The notes under the pieces: model-generated
Database searches by the model: none
Seen by the model: the letters and a program-made list of their open reading frames with translations, nothing else
What the model was told of the DNA's origin: nothing
Shown here: positions 9,614 to 20,140 of the stretch, in pieces
Layout: each line of letters begins with the position of its first letter
Position numbering within the stretch: the stretch's first letter is position 1
Translations under genes and position numbers: made by a program
NCBI RefSeq assembly: GCF_010183535.1
Contig: NC_071332.1
Span: 18,228,001-18,292,000, forward strand
Length of the DNA: 64,000 bases
Origin: Caenorhabditis remanei
Taxonomy: Eukaryota; Nematoda; Chromadorea; Rhabditida; Rhabditidae
Direction of reading: 5' to 3'

Positions 9614-11050
9614 ATGAATAATACAACAAACCCTCTCGATATCGAATATTTGGTCAAGTATCCCAATTTAATGATTTCAATTTTCGGATTTGTCACCAAC
9701 CTCATCCATCTCTGGTTTGTCAGCAGAGACATTCGTACCCAACCAGTTTTTTTATTCCTTACCGTAATCTGTGTCTCCGACTTATTTCAATTGAGTGTCA
9801 CTATCGTAAATAAGACAGTTTCAGTCATTAATTATATCGAACACAAAAATTGTGTGGGATATTTTAGTATTCCAGATCTTATCTATAAACTAACTTCTGA
9901 AGCATTTTTCACTGCTCCTGAACATATCAGCAGTTGGATAATAGTTGTCATGGCATATATGCAAGTTGGATATCTCAGAAAGAAAAAAGTTGTGACCTAC
10001 AAGAATGTCACTGTCGCCTCTATGGTTACTGTCTTGTTAAACATCGTCTATCACATTATGTTACTCACTTCCCTGGCCCTTATCATTTCCAGAACACCAT
10101 GGACAGAGTGTACTCCTGTCGTGGTCTTCACAGAGTACTTGACTAGCAACTCGAATTTTTTCACTAAATTCTATACTAATTTACGAGATTTTGATGGGCT
10201 CCTTGTTATCATTAGACTGTTGACAACTATATTTTTCCCGAGTTATCTTCTTATTTTATCGTGGAAAACGGCGGATATTCAGGCGAAGAAGACGTCTAAA
10301 TTGATAATTAGTGTTACACTATCGTTTATCTCTGTCGATATTTTGATAGTAATTACGAGATTGTGGTTGATGGAATTCGATGAGAATGGTGTCTCCACTA
10401 AGTGAGTTTTTGATTTTTGGCACTGAAATTGCGTTAAAATTGCGCGGTGATTTAAAGGAAAACCGAAGTCATTCATAATTTATTGATTTCAGAAAATTCT
10501 TATAAACTCTTATTATTGACGCATAAGCTGAAAATCGCTTCAATTCCAGTTTTCCTGACTCAAAAGGAGCCTAAGTGGAAAAGTTTTTCCATGTAGTCCT
10601 CTCGGACAAGAATTCTGTTCAATTCAAAACTATTTTTTTCGAGAGGACTACACGGCCGCGCGGAAAAGCTCTTCCACCTAGGCTTATTTTGAGTCAGGAG
10701 AACAGGAACGGCTATCTATATATATTTTTTTCTGAAACCAAAATTTACTATCTTCCGAATGTCAAAAAAATGGTCTTATTTTTTCAGTGACGGTGTTTTA
10801 CCCTATGAAATCGGAAAACTATTCAAAAATATCTCTTCATCGTTCCTACCATATCTAATTCTTGCTGTGTCTGAAGAATATCAGAAAAATCTGAAATCAT
10901 TTTTTGTACTAACGGGATCCATTGATACGGTAATATTTTTCAGAAAAGAATTTTATTTATTTATTTATACAAAAGAATTTCCAGATTCAAGTGGAAGAGG
11001 CAAGAGATTGGAGAAGACCGTCTGCAACAGTTCATTCTGAAGGTTACTAA
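9614..11050 (+). CDS. 7TM chemoreceptor, Srw-like, family A
   Basis: Three exons (9614-10401, 10788-10929, 10985-11050) join in frame to 331 residues. Seven hydrophobic segments are visible, starting with NLMISIFGFVTNLIHLWFV and a TQPVFLFLTVICVSDLFQL second helix. Exon 2 gives the last helix and the conserved tail SEEYQKNLKSFF. The start is the first ATG (9614). Intron 1 holds a MITE. An alternative reading through the last 55-bp intron stays open (stop at 11038-11040), but the spliced version matches the exon structure of the paralogues at 38034 and 39745. Expected role: membrane chemosensory GPCR in neurons. Ligand unknown. It converges on the next receptor gene, with which it shares the LVKYPN...FSI-GFVTNLIH signature. 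Confidence 0.8.
10541..10710. mobile_element. MITE-M, copy 1 (inside a receptor intron)
   Basis: About 170 bp, palindromic, with ends CAATTCCAGTTTTCCTGACTC and GAGTCAGGAGAACAGGAAC, and inner arms around GTAGTCCTCTCGGACAAG / GAGAGGACTACACGG. Copies occur at 19050-19217 and, partial, at 36815-36905. Confidence 0.75.
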
Positions 11051-11075
11051 CACTTTTCTTTTAATAAAATAGTTT

Positions 11076-12387
11076 TTATATTAAAACTGTTGTAGTAGAA
11101 ACAATTTGACGTCGTTTCGGTGTAATTCCAGAAGTCAGCGAGAAGAAATCATTCACATTTTTCTGGTAGTCAGATGAGACAAATAGAAAAATAAATGGGC
11201 GGAAGTTAGCGAAAAATAATGAAGATAATTTGACAAGTGCCGAAGGGATAGCTGAGCTTTCTCTGAAAATTTCTACAGATTAGGAAAGCCAGAAGAATTG
11301 GGTCCATGATCATAAATGCTCTGAAAACGCTGGAAATGGGCCAGTAATTGCATGATATACCTAGGATCCAAGTACAGTACCCCAGGATTTAAGTACAGTA
11401 GCCCATGATCCAAGTACAGTAACCTAGGATTCAAGTATAGTAAGCCGGGATTTAAGTAAAGTAACCCAAGATTCAAGTACAGTAGCCGAGGATCCTAGTA
11501 CAGTAACCCAAAACCTGACAAACTAAAAATAAGTCAAGTCTCCAAAAACGCGCAAACTCACTAAAAGTGCGCCAACGCCCCTTAAAAACTTACTGAGAAA
11601 TGGTTTCGGATATGTATCCCTCATACAAGTACTTCCTCGCAAAAAGACTCACAATATCAGTTTCCAGAAACGAAAACAATGAATAAATAATCAATTTCGA
11701 ATGTTTCTTCTTTTCATCCCCCAATTTCCACACTAATTTCATCAACCAAAACGGAAAAATCAGAGCCGAAAAGAATCGAATAATTTCCAAAACCACTTCA
11801 ATAGTTCCAGCGGTATGAAAGAATATTGTCGCGTAGTTTGAATCATTTGTGTTATTCAAAAAATAATTCTGAAATATATCATCATGACTGCATTGTACTT
11901 CGAACACGTTTGTGTCAAATGTCATAATTATAATGGATAAAAGTAAAAGAGTATAGTCAATAAATACTATTATTACAGTAGCCAGGGATACTGTAGTTGC
12001 TTGTTTAAAAGTGAAAACTCGATTTCTTTTCAAGTTTCTTATTTGAATCCATAACATAACAACAATAGTGAAGCCTCCAATTTTATAGCCAAGTGCGTTC
12101 AAGAACTCGAATAAAAATTTAAATATAAAATCTGGTAAATTCACAAAACCAATGCAATTTTTATGATCGATATAAGTGATAATCAGTACTGACTCGATCA
12201 CAGCTTGAGTACTCAACTGAAGCAAATCTCCAACACAAATTACCGTAAAAAAGACAAGAATTGGTTGGGTTTTGAGGTCTCTCGTCAGAAAATACACGTG
12301 GATTAGATTGGTGACGAAACCCACGATGGAGAATATTAGGTTGAGATATTTTAGCAAGTACTCGATATCAAGAAGGCTTAGGGACAT
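11076..12387 (-). CDS. 7TM chemoreceptor, Srw-like, family A
   Basis: Two exons (12387-11594 and 11262-11076) splice at phase 2 to 326 residues. The first exon begins MSLSLLDIEYLLKYLNLIFS and carries helices 1-6. The second gives the last helix and the tail SDYQKNVNDFFSLTSG. The paralogues' last intron is absent here, so the final coding segment is continuous. Intron 1 contains a 20-bp tandem repeat (11355-11510). The open frame continues upstream to 12474, but that part lacks similarity to the paralogues, so the ATG at 12387 is preferred. The genes at 9614 and 11076 are tail-to-tail with stop codons about 25 bp apart, so their 3' UTRs must overlap; an AATAAA lies at 11063. Chemosensory GPCR role inferred from family. 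Confidence 0.82.
11355..11510. repeat. 20-bp minisatellite (CCAAGTACAGTAACCCAGGAT family), copy 1
   Basis: About seven degenerate copies of a unit close to AAGTACAGTAACCCAGGATT, within intron 1 of the minus-strand receptor gene. The same unit occurs at 44370-44425 and 47545-47790. Confidence 0.8.
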
Positions 12388-12579
12388 CTTTACTATTAAC
12401 AAACACCAGATTCTGTATGTTTGTCTGTGGTTCGCCGATCCTACCGCCCTTCCTACTGAACCGATTTTCTTCAAATTTGGACCAAAAGATCAGAAATTTT
12501 CACCACTCGATGCCCGTATTTTTCTTTTTTCAAAATTTTCAAAATGACGCCTTCTGAGCCAAAAACACTGATAAAGCAT

Positions 12580-13274
12580 ACTTGTCAAATGAGGGGCCGG
12601 CCCCCGGGCCCGGCCCCTCAGGCCCCTCTTTTCAGGGATATGGGATTTTTGAGAAAATTTTTCAAATTTTTCCCAAAAATTCAATTTTTCCTCAGGGAAA
12701 ATTTCCCAATTTACTCGTTTTTTATACTTTTTTCACGATGATTTAGTATATTTTTCGAAAGATTGACTGAATTTTTCAGCGAGACGCCTCCGGCAATAAA
12801 AAACTCTGAGGTCAAATCTGATTTTTTTCCCAGAATAATCTGTGTGTTTTCGTGAGTTCATTTCCATATCGAAAGAATATAAAAATTCGGTCGAAACCCC
12901 GCAGAGATCAAGCGGCGAAACAGTTTGGGCATTTCTGTAGCCGTGGAAGAAAACAATAAAAAAATGGCGAAAGTAATTATGTTATAAAACTTGAAAAAAA
13001 TTCTTTGAAAATTTTCTTTCGATATGAAAATGAATTCAGACACACATACATTATTCTATGAAAAAGTCAAAGTTGAACTTAGTCCATCTTTACTCAAATT
13101 CGAAAAAAAAATTTGAAAAAAATTTGAAAAAAAAATTCCCTCCAAAAGACGGGCCTGAGGGGCCGGGCCGGGCCGGCCATGGCCGGGCCGGGCTTGGGCC
13201 GGGCCGGGCCGGGCCTGAAGTTTTGAAAAAAAAGCCCGGCCCGGCCCGGCCCGGCCCGGCCCTTGACAAGTATG
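12580..13274. mobile_element. 695-bp composite element flanked by an 11-bp direct repeat
   Basis: The ends are ACTTGTCAAATG and TTGACAAGTATG (nearly inverted). TGATAAAGCAT occurs immediately on both sides (12569-12579 and 13275-13285). GC-rich GGGCCGGGCC stretches lie at each end (12597-12635 and 13150-13262). A diverged copy of the 720-bp palindrome family sits in the middle (12850-13050), suggesting nesting. No protein. Confidence 0.55.
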
Positions 13275-13609
13275 TGATAAAGCATAGGGGAATGAAAAGT
13301 GGAAAAAGTGGCGTGAAACTGTCGGCCTAAGCGTCGTCATTTCTTTCCTTTCTTTGGCTTGCATTTCACGTGGCCGCATGGTTCGGGTTAACGTGTTGCC
13401 GCGTCCGATCTGGCAAGTTAAGCGTCGTTGACTACAGTTAGTTTTAAGTTCGATCCCAGGAGCGAAGAAAGATTTTTTAAATTTTTTTGTTGATAGGTTC
13501 GGAAAAAAAGAGGTTTCCGAAACGTGTTTTTTCCAAGATTGATCAATATTATACAAATACGGGTAGTTTTCTGAAAACAGGGGAAAGATGATTGTGGATA
13601 TGGGTCAGG

Positions 13610-13976
13610 CTTGGTCGGAGAAAAATTTTTTGGAGCATCGGAGAATCGAAATTTTCTCCGAAAAAAAAGTCGGAGAATCGGATATCCGACTTTTTCTCCG
13701 AAAAAAAAGTCGGAGAATCGGATATTCTAAATTTTCTCCGACTTTTAAAAGGGATTTTCTGTTGCGTTTTTCAGAATTCACCTTTCTAAAACATGTTCAA
13801 TCATCATTAAAAGCTTTTACCAGTAGAAATATAACAAAAACAGGGTTTTGAGTGTCGTCGTCTGCGGTATTCTCCGAAATTCTCCGACTTTTTTTTCGGA
13901 GAATCGGAGAATTTCGGATAATTTCTCCAAAAATAAAAGTCGGAGAATTATCCGACGGATAATTTCTCCGAAATAT
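13610..13976. repeat. TCGGAGAA/TTCTCCGA inverted repeat cluster
   Basis: At least ten alternating copies of CGGAGAATCGG and its complement, separated by a unique block (13745-13855). Strong hairpin potential; no coding support. Confidence 0.7.
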
Positions 13977-14419
13977 ACCGTAAAAACTCTATTTGAGGTG
14001 CCCCTCTAATAGTGGTGCCCCCGACAGACCCTTTGAACAATAAAGGTGCACCCTCTAATTGAGGTGCCCCTCTAATACAGTTGCCTTCCAGTGATTTCCA
14101 CTTTTCTCTAATATCATCATTAACTGACTCCGAACTGTTCTCTCACATTACTATTTCGCCATTTTTGTTGTTAAAAACGTAGTTTGCCATGAAAATTCAG
14201 GATTTTTTTCCGTTTTTACGTAAAAGTTCGAAAAATTCGGCCAAACAACTAATGAAATCAAGCAAATTCAAAAGATAGTTGGGTATCGAGGTCGGGCGAA
14301 TTCGTTGACGAAAAATAGAGGTACAATCCCTATTTGAATTGCCCCTCTAATAAAGTTGCACTCCGACGGACCCTTTGAACAATAGAGTTGCATGCACCTC
14401 AAATACAGTTTTTACGGTA
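13977..14419. mobile_element. 443-bp nonautonomous element, TACCGTAAAAACT ends
   Basis: The left end TACCGTAAAAACTCTATTTG is mirrored on the right by CAAATACAGTTTTTACGGTA. GAGGTGCCCCTCTAATA recurs twice near the left arm, with an inverse near the right arm. No ORF. A flanking TA could be a target duplication. Confidence 0.65.
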
Positions 14420-15899
14420 ATGTCGGAAAATTTCAAAGGCGGAAGTTGCGTGAAAAGCGGAAGTTGCGCGAAGTCCAGACATGGGGCCACGTAGATCCCA
14501 TTCTTTTGAACTGCTGATAACTATAATTTTCCTATTACATTCATGGCGTCACTGTCTCTATTGTTCCTGCCGACAATTTAGTGGATGATTATGGTGCTGT
14601 TTCTCCTGTTTCCGGTGAAGGCCTCGCTCAGAATCAGATGGGAGATTGAAGCTCGGAGGAGTTGATGGGTACAGGACATTCAACGCATGACACAGGAGTC
14701 GGTAAAGAAAAACGACAAAAAGATGACGCCGGGCTGAATTTTTGCATTCGACTAATCTTTTGGTCCTCTACAAGACCGCCAAGAAGCGAAAATTTTCCAT
14801 GGCTGGGAACAGGGATATAAAATCGTCCACCGGCCTTTTTGACAGCCTTGGCTCGGATTTAGATATGAGCGTAAAGCTTGGCGGAATGGACGGGGATTGA
14901 GGACGAGATGATGACACGTCAGTCAGTGTGGAAACGAGATAAGAAAAACGCATAACCTCGCTTTAGAGAGGAAGAGAGATCAACTTTTGATGACTTCAGA
15001 AAAATACAGCTGCTGATTCAAATCGCATGGTAGCCAATCAAAAAGCTGTCAGGATGACACAAAATTGAGGTTAAAAATCATGGCAGCTGATACAGCAGAC
15101 CGACGATCTCTACCTACAGTCTGACACTGAGAAGTCGAACAGCAACAGAACCAACAGTAAAAATTGGAAACAGCAGTGAAAAAAGTCCGAAGATAATTTA
15201 GAAGGGCTTCAGTAGCTTCCCGGGCAGCTGCCAGACGATCAGAAAAGCCCGCTGATGTGACGGCGAGAAGAAAGGAGCTCTCACTATACCAGAAGGATGA
15301 ATCAAATTTGTTCATGTTGCGAGGGGTTATACTTCAAAGCTAAGTTCGACTTTCAAATGGGGAAGGTCGGTGCGTTTAGGTTCCCGATCTGTCAAGAACG
15401 TTGACTGTAGTCAGATGAATCAAACCCATGTTGGGACATGGAATATTTTTTCTTATATTCAGATATAGAAAAAAGAGGATTCAAAACGTGTCGTCCGTTT
15501 CCGGATTGATCCACAGAGGCGATATGAATGATTTTTTGTCACTGTCAGAGTCAGACAAACAGGAGATTCCAAACGTGTCGTTTGTTTTCGGATTAATTAC
15601 GATCTACTGTAACACCTAGAAGGGTGGTGTTGAGAAGGAGGTTTAGTCGCCGTTAGGCGACGTGAACCGACTGGTTTGAATGTAGTTGACAAGTTTTTGG
15701 TGTCAGAAAAACAGAGAGGAAATTACATATCAGAAATTGGGTAGCTTTCAAACAAACATAACACATTTTAAGCACGTTTACTTGAAATGAATTGCTAGGA
15801 CATTTAAAGTTGCGTCAACGCCGATCGAAAAATTGGATTAAATTGAAAAAAAAGTGTCATTTTTGAAGTCACATGTCTGATAAGTTAGAAGGTCAATAA
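14420..15899. other. 1.5 kb without a recognisable gene
   Basis: GC content is higher than in the surrounding spacer, and short minus-strand frames exist (for example 15315-15049), but none shows a domain, a splice context or a paralogue in this window. It could be a decayed transposon or a noncoding transcript. Confidence 0.3.
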
Positions 15900-16021
15900 A
15901 TTGTTTAGAATTTCCTAGTTTATTGAATAAAACTCAAAAAGTACAACTGAAACAAAGTGAAAAAAAAGTATTTACAAAAATATAATTAACCGGGATGAAA
16001 CATAAATAAAAAGTAAAAAGG

Positions 16022-16583
16022 TTAGTCAGAATTACTTTGGCGATGAGCTTTCTTACTCTGTTGATGAGCTTTTTTACTCCTATACTTCTCCATTGCGGTC
16101 GCAGGTCGAGTCTTCTTATATGTACTTCCTTTGGTAGATGAAACAAGCATTGCATAGAATTCCATTCTCCGATCGAACATTCCTCCATTGACATGTTTCC
16201 GTGGCGAAGCAGTTGGAACATTGTTTAGAAGAACCCTGGGAACGATGAGGAGTGGTGGTGGTTGGTGGTGTCATTGTGAGCAGTGAAGAAGCATTGGAAT
16301 AAGATGTTATGGCTGATGTTGCAGTTGGCATCGGATAGAATGAAGGCGTCATTGAGAGAATTGGAGATGAAATAGCAGTTGAATCAGATTCTGAGGAGGT
16401 ACTTGGAGTTGACATGGTAGAAGTTGAAGGCGTGAATGAATATCCAGAAGACGTCGGCTGATCATATGTGAATCCATTTTGATAGTAATAGTTGCCCCAG
16501 TTCCAGTAGTCGCTGTTAAGGTAATACCCAGAATAGGTAGGGTCAGAGGAATAATCAATATTGAATGTTGGGAAAGGGTCCAT
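16022..16583 (-). pseudogene. med-like GATA factor, C-terminally truncated (med copy A)
   Basis: The ATG at 16583 opens 155 codons. There is a Ser/Thr/Tyr-rich N terminus (DYSSDPTYSGYY, YYYQNGF) and a GATA-type finger, CSNC-18 residues-CNAC. The intact copies continue FIYQRKYKKTRP, but here four extra bases after the Lys-Tyr codons cause a stop at 16116-16118. The basic tail is therefore lost from the frame, although its sequence persists downstream to 16022 with a partial duplication of SKKAH. In MED factors the finger plus basic tail binds DNA and specifies mesendoderm in the early embryo. Loss of the tail makes this copy a likely pseudogene. It corresponds to copy D (46010) in the inverted duplication. 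An assembly error is possible. Confidence 0.75.
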
Positions 16584-16589
16584 AGTCAC

Positions 16590-16790
16590 AAAAAGAAATG
16601 GGTAAAGAACTGAGCACTCTGGCTCCTTATATACCCATTAACATGATGACAAATTGGGAGTGTCTTCACATATTCAGATATCTGATAGTGAGGATGATGA
16701 CAATTCGTACTGTAATTGAGAGTTGTCATCATCTTCCCAGGAGTAAAGTTGGGAAGGATTCGGTATAACTTCGATTCTCGAAGACTTCAA
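16590..16790 (-). promoter_or_regulatory. Promoter of med copy A: TATA box plus SKN-1-type sites
   Basis: Read on the minus strand: a TATATAAGGAGCCAGAG box about 40-50 bp before the ATG, and upstream repeated GTCATCATC / GATGATGAC motifs. RTCAT is the known SKN-1 core, and SKN-1 activates med genes in C. elegans. The block is shared with all four med copies here. Confidence 0.6.
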
Positions 16791-17380
16791 GTTTCTTGAC
16801 AGTAAATACTTGATATGAAATTCAGAATTGAAAAATTATGGAACAGACCTTTTGCTCTGTGTATTGGGGGACAATCACTGAGAGCGGGTGAGACTTAAAA
16901 AGGTTTTTTAAAACTAAATACTGCATGTGTAATCCATAGAATGCATACAATTTTAGGCTCTAGATTGAGAACTTTCCGAGAATTTGAAAAAAAAAGTATA
17001 TGCATTGATAAAACATTTCTGAATTGCAGAGAGGGATAATATAAACTAAACATTCAAAACTTCTGTTAAAAATTTGACTGATAATAGGAGATGTTTGAAA
17101 AACCGCTGATTCTTCACTATTTTCTGTATTTTTGGCATGCATGCACATACAATTTGCAACAATTCAGCAGCTAAATTCTCATTAAAACCTGCAAGCGTTT
17201 AATATAAAACTAAAATTTCAAGTGTTTTGCAAATTTTTAAAATTAGAAGCAACGAAGGTCAAACAATTGATTTAAATTTCCTAGTTTATTGAGTAAAACG
17301 AAAAAAAGTACAACTGAAACAAAGTAAAAAATACAAGATTAGAATGTACCGGGATGAAAACTAAATAAAAATTGAAAAGG

Positions 17381-17890
17381 TTAGTCAGAATTACTTTGGC
17401 GATGAACTTTCTTACTCCTATACTTCTCCACTGCAGTAACTGGTCGAGTCTTCTTATACTTTCTCAGGTAGATGAAACAAGCATTGCACAGAATTCCGTT
17501 CTCCGATCGAACATTCCTCCATTGACATGTTTCCGTGGCGAAGCAGTTGGAACATTGTTTGGGAGAACCCTGGGAACGATGGGGAGTGGTGGTGGTTGGT
17601 GCCATTGTAGAAGTTGGTATCGGATAGAATGAAGGCGTCATTGAGAGCATTGGAGATGAAGTGGCAGTTGAATCAGGTTCTGAGGACGTACTTGGAGTTG
17701 ACATCGTAGAAGTTGGTGGTGAAGTCATAAATGAATATCCAGAAGACGTCGGCTGATCATAGCTTAATCCATTTTGATAGTAATAGTTGACCCAGTTCCA
17801 GTAATCCGTATTAGGGTAGTAGCCAGAATATGTAGGGGTAGAGGAATAATCAACATTATATGTTGGGAAAGGATAAGAGAAAGGGTCCAT
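17381..17890 (-). CDS. MED-type GATA transcription factor (med copy B)
   Basis: Single exon, 169 residues from the ATG at 17890. It begins MDPFSYPFPTYNVDYSS. The N-terminal two thirds are rich in Tyr, Ser, Thr and Pro, which may serve activation. The GATA finger CSNC-18-CNAC (about residues 117-142) is followed by FIYLRKYKKTRPVTAVEKYRSKK, a basic tail complete to the stop. Single-exon structure, the 18-residue loop and this tail are the hallmarks of MED-1/MED-2. These are zygotic GATA factors that act below SKN-1 to switch on end and tbx genes in the EMS lineage; that role is inferred by family. It lies about 0.8 kb upstream of copy A on the same strand and corresponds to copy C across the inverted duplication. 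Confidence 0.85.
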   Translation of the reverse strand: MDPFSYPFPTYNVDYSSTPTYSGYYPNTDYWNWVNYYYQNGLSYDQPTSSGYSFMTSPPTSTMSTPSTSSEPDSTATSSPMLSMTPSFYPIPTSTMAPTTTTPHRSQGSPKQCSNCFATETCQWRNVRSENGILCNACFIYLRKYKKTRPVTAVEKYRSKKVHRQSNSD

Positions 17891-18075
17891 AGTCACAAGA
17901 GAGAATGGGTAAAGAACTGAGTACTCTGGCTCCTTATATACCCCTTAACTTGATGACAAATAGAGAGCATCTTCACATATCCAGCTATTTGATAATGATG
18001 ACTATTCTTATTGTAATTGAAAGTTGTCATCATCTTCCCAGGAGCAAAGTTGAGATGATTGCAAGATTCTCGAAA
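17891..18075 (-). promoter_or_regulatory. Promoter of med copy B: TATA box plus SKN-1-type sites
   Basis: Minus strand: TATATAAGGAGCCAGAG close to the start codon, then TTGTCATCAAG and GATGATGACAACTTTCAATT further up. RTCAT cores occur several times within 130 bp. The arrangement is conserved with copies A, C and D. Confidence 0.6.
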
Positions 18076-18446
18076 ACTTCAAGTTTCTTGGCAACCAAGT
18101 CTTTTTTCGGCACCGTGTGAACCATTGTGCAACTGAGAGCGTTTTCTCGACCTTACGCCTCGCACTATTGTGTGGCCTCTCAAACAATGGCCAGGACTGG
18201 AAAACAGTCTGTCATCATCATTAGTTCCATACAAAACTTTTTGAGTTCAAAAAGTAGTACCTTTTGTATCTCTCTAAAAATGTCTGTACACGACAATCTG
18301 TAACTTTATAATAAGTTTGGCACTGTTAGACAGCCAGTAACTTGTTCGGAGTCTGACAAGAGAAATCAGTAACAGATTATTATCGAAACTTTATTATACA
18401 ACTTCACATCATTTAAAAATAAAACAATTTCAAAAACCTACTTATC
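18076..18446. other. Spacer between the med duplication and the srw gene
   Basis: Contains GGCACCGTGTGAACC and GACCTTACGCCTCGCAC, remnants of the element also seen at 2272-2455 and at 44440-44495. No gene is seen. Confidence 0.4.
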
Positions 18447-19321
18447 TCACTCACGAGCCCGTCTGTCAACCCTGACGACTGAAACATTCTCAACAGGTAT
18501 AACACTGACAGTACTATCATTTCCAGAGTTGAATGTATTCTTAACAACATCCCTGTACTGGGAAGACATCAATAAACAAATAATTCCATGTGTACTCGAG
18601 TTTAGTGTCTGCATCATCAAAGAGATTCTTTCACTTGCCATGAGAATCATTCTGAAGACCAATCGTTTGAAAAAGTGAAAAAAAAATTATAACTCACGGA
18701 GTCATATCTAAGCTGGCAACAATTGCAAACGTCATATTGACAAGAATAGTTGGGAAAGTGGCTATGAAAAATGAGACCAGAGTGAAAAGAATCAGTCCTT
18801 CGGTTCGTTCTTTCTGTCGATCGTTCTTGTTTTTGAGCATCTTGATCTTCGAAGTTTCTCGAATGAATCGGACCAGAGAAATAGTTGAGACGATGAGTAG
18901 GATTAGTTGAAGAATTTGCATAAGACCATCGAAAATTGTGAATATTATTACAATCTGTAAAATAAAGAGGATTGAAGTCGTATTTGGGATTCCGATATTT
19001 CAGAAAATTTTAAGAAGCTTCGATCATTGCAGCATATGCTGAAAATCGCTTCAATTCCAGTTCTCCTGACTCAAGAAAAGCTTTGATGGAAGAGTTTCTC
19101 CGTGTGATCATGTAGTCCTCTTGGACAATATATTTTTGTAAGGAAAAACTTGTCCGAGAGGACTACACGACCGCGTGGAAAAACTGTTCCATCAAAACCC
19201 ATTTTGAGTCAGGAGAACGTGGATTGTGGCGTTTAGAACAATTTTTAGCGTATACGTCGATAAAAACGTTTTTATCTGAAATATCGAAATCTGCAATAAA
19301 AATTGTTTTAAAAAAATCTTT
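18447..19321 (-). pseudogene. Srw chemoreceptor interrupted by Polinton: 3' half
   Basis: Exon part 19321-19256 continues the frame of the 5' half across the Polinton (66 nt after the target site). It is followed by exon 18954-18698, with helices 5-6 (DGLMQILQLILLIVSTISLVRFI, then LFTLVSFFIATFPTILVNM), and exon 18651-18447, with the last helix and C-tail (ICLLMSSQYRDVVKNTF). All junctions keep frame. With the 5' half at 35426-36034 and one target copy, the gene would encode 378 residues, a normal Srw length. The intron 19255-18955 holds a MITE. No internal stop or frameshift is seen, so the Polinton appears to be the only lesion. Without excision the receptor cannot be made, although a truncated product from the 5' half is possible. 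Confidence 0.85.
19050..19217. mobile_element. MITE-M, copy 2 (srw intron)
   Basis: TTCAATTCCAGTTCTCCTGA at the left is mirrored by GAGTCAGGAGAACGTGGATTG at the right, with inner arms TAGTCCTCTTGGACAA / TTGTCCGAGAGGACTAC. Same family as 10541-10710. Confidence 0.75.
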
Positions 19322-19327
19322 CATGCC
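19322..19327. repeat. Polinton target-site duplication, left (CATGCC)
   Basis: CATGCC directly precedes the element end AGAGAAGTATGGG and is repeated at 35426-35431 after the right end. Six bp is the known Polinton target duplication length. Confidence 0.95.
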
Positions 19328-20140
19328 AGAGAAGTATGGGTGGGTCCTACGACACAGTTTGACCTTTAAAAAAGTGTAGTCTGGTAGAATGGCTCCCCAC
19401 CGTGGCCGACCTGGCTCCCGACCATATCCATGATGGTCCTCCTCTCCGGCGCGCGCGCGCATATCCCCCCTCCCCCTCCTCTATGTCATTTCTCCGAACT
19501 CTCGCTGCCGACCGCCTCTCTCTGTTTGTCTAGCACCCTCCTATATTTGCGTACTCTCTCGTACCCTCCACGCTATGCATTGTCTCTCCCCTTTTCTCTA
19601 ACACGAGCCTCTTTCTCTCGCACTCTCCACTCTCTCACCCTTTCTCTAACTCCCCCCTTTCTCTAACACCTCCACGCGATGAGTCATCTCTCGCCTCACT
19701 AAAAGGGGTATGGGGGTGTGCTAAGACACACACAAGGGGAGAAACCATGAAGACTGAGCAATCTGAAATTTTGCAAAAAATCTGAAATTGAATCTGGAAT
19801 TGAACCTGGAAGTGTCTGTGTAAAGAAAAAGAAAAAATCCAAAACACTAAAGGTGCTGACAAATTATATATTGGGAAATGGAATTTTATGAAAAAAAAAA
19901 TGGCTAAAAGACAACAATCTTCTGAATTCTTTAATTACTTTTTTATTAATTACTCTTTATTTCATTTTAAAATAAACCTTTTTCATTTGAATGTATCGTT
20001 TTATGTTTATTCCCTTTCCCTTCTATACGAAAGAAGAGGACCGTCTCTTGTTTACCTTGAAAAAGACCTGACCAACTAATTTCTCCGACTTAAAGTGCGC
20101 TCCACTGAACAGGCGTTATTTGAATATTATTGGATTTATT
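19328..20140. repeat. Polinton left terminal inverted repeat
   Basis: The outer 550 bp or so match the reverse complement of 34873-35425 with only scattered differences by eye. The inner 260 bp are clearly related but diverged, ending around CAATAATATT. It contains CG(CG)n near 19450 and a CT-rich tract with repeated CTCTAACAC and CTCTCCCC motifs. Confidence 0.9.

Noticed and set aside
10759..11040. Unspliced continuation of the receptor at 9614 through 10930-10984
   Set aside because: It would replace the conserved short tail; paralogues have an intron at the same place with good splice sites, so the spliced model is preferred.
13058..13556. Gly/Pro/Arg/Ala-rich open frames on both strands over 13140-13270
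   Set aside because: They arise from GGGCCGGGCC repeats, open in several frames, with no splice or start support.
19430..19666. Ser/Leu/Pro-rich frame in the left TIR, mirrored at 35072-35323
   Set aside because: It is a product of the CT-rich TIR sequence. No conserved gene lies in Polinton TIRs.
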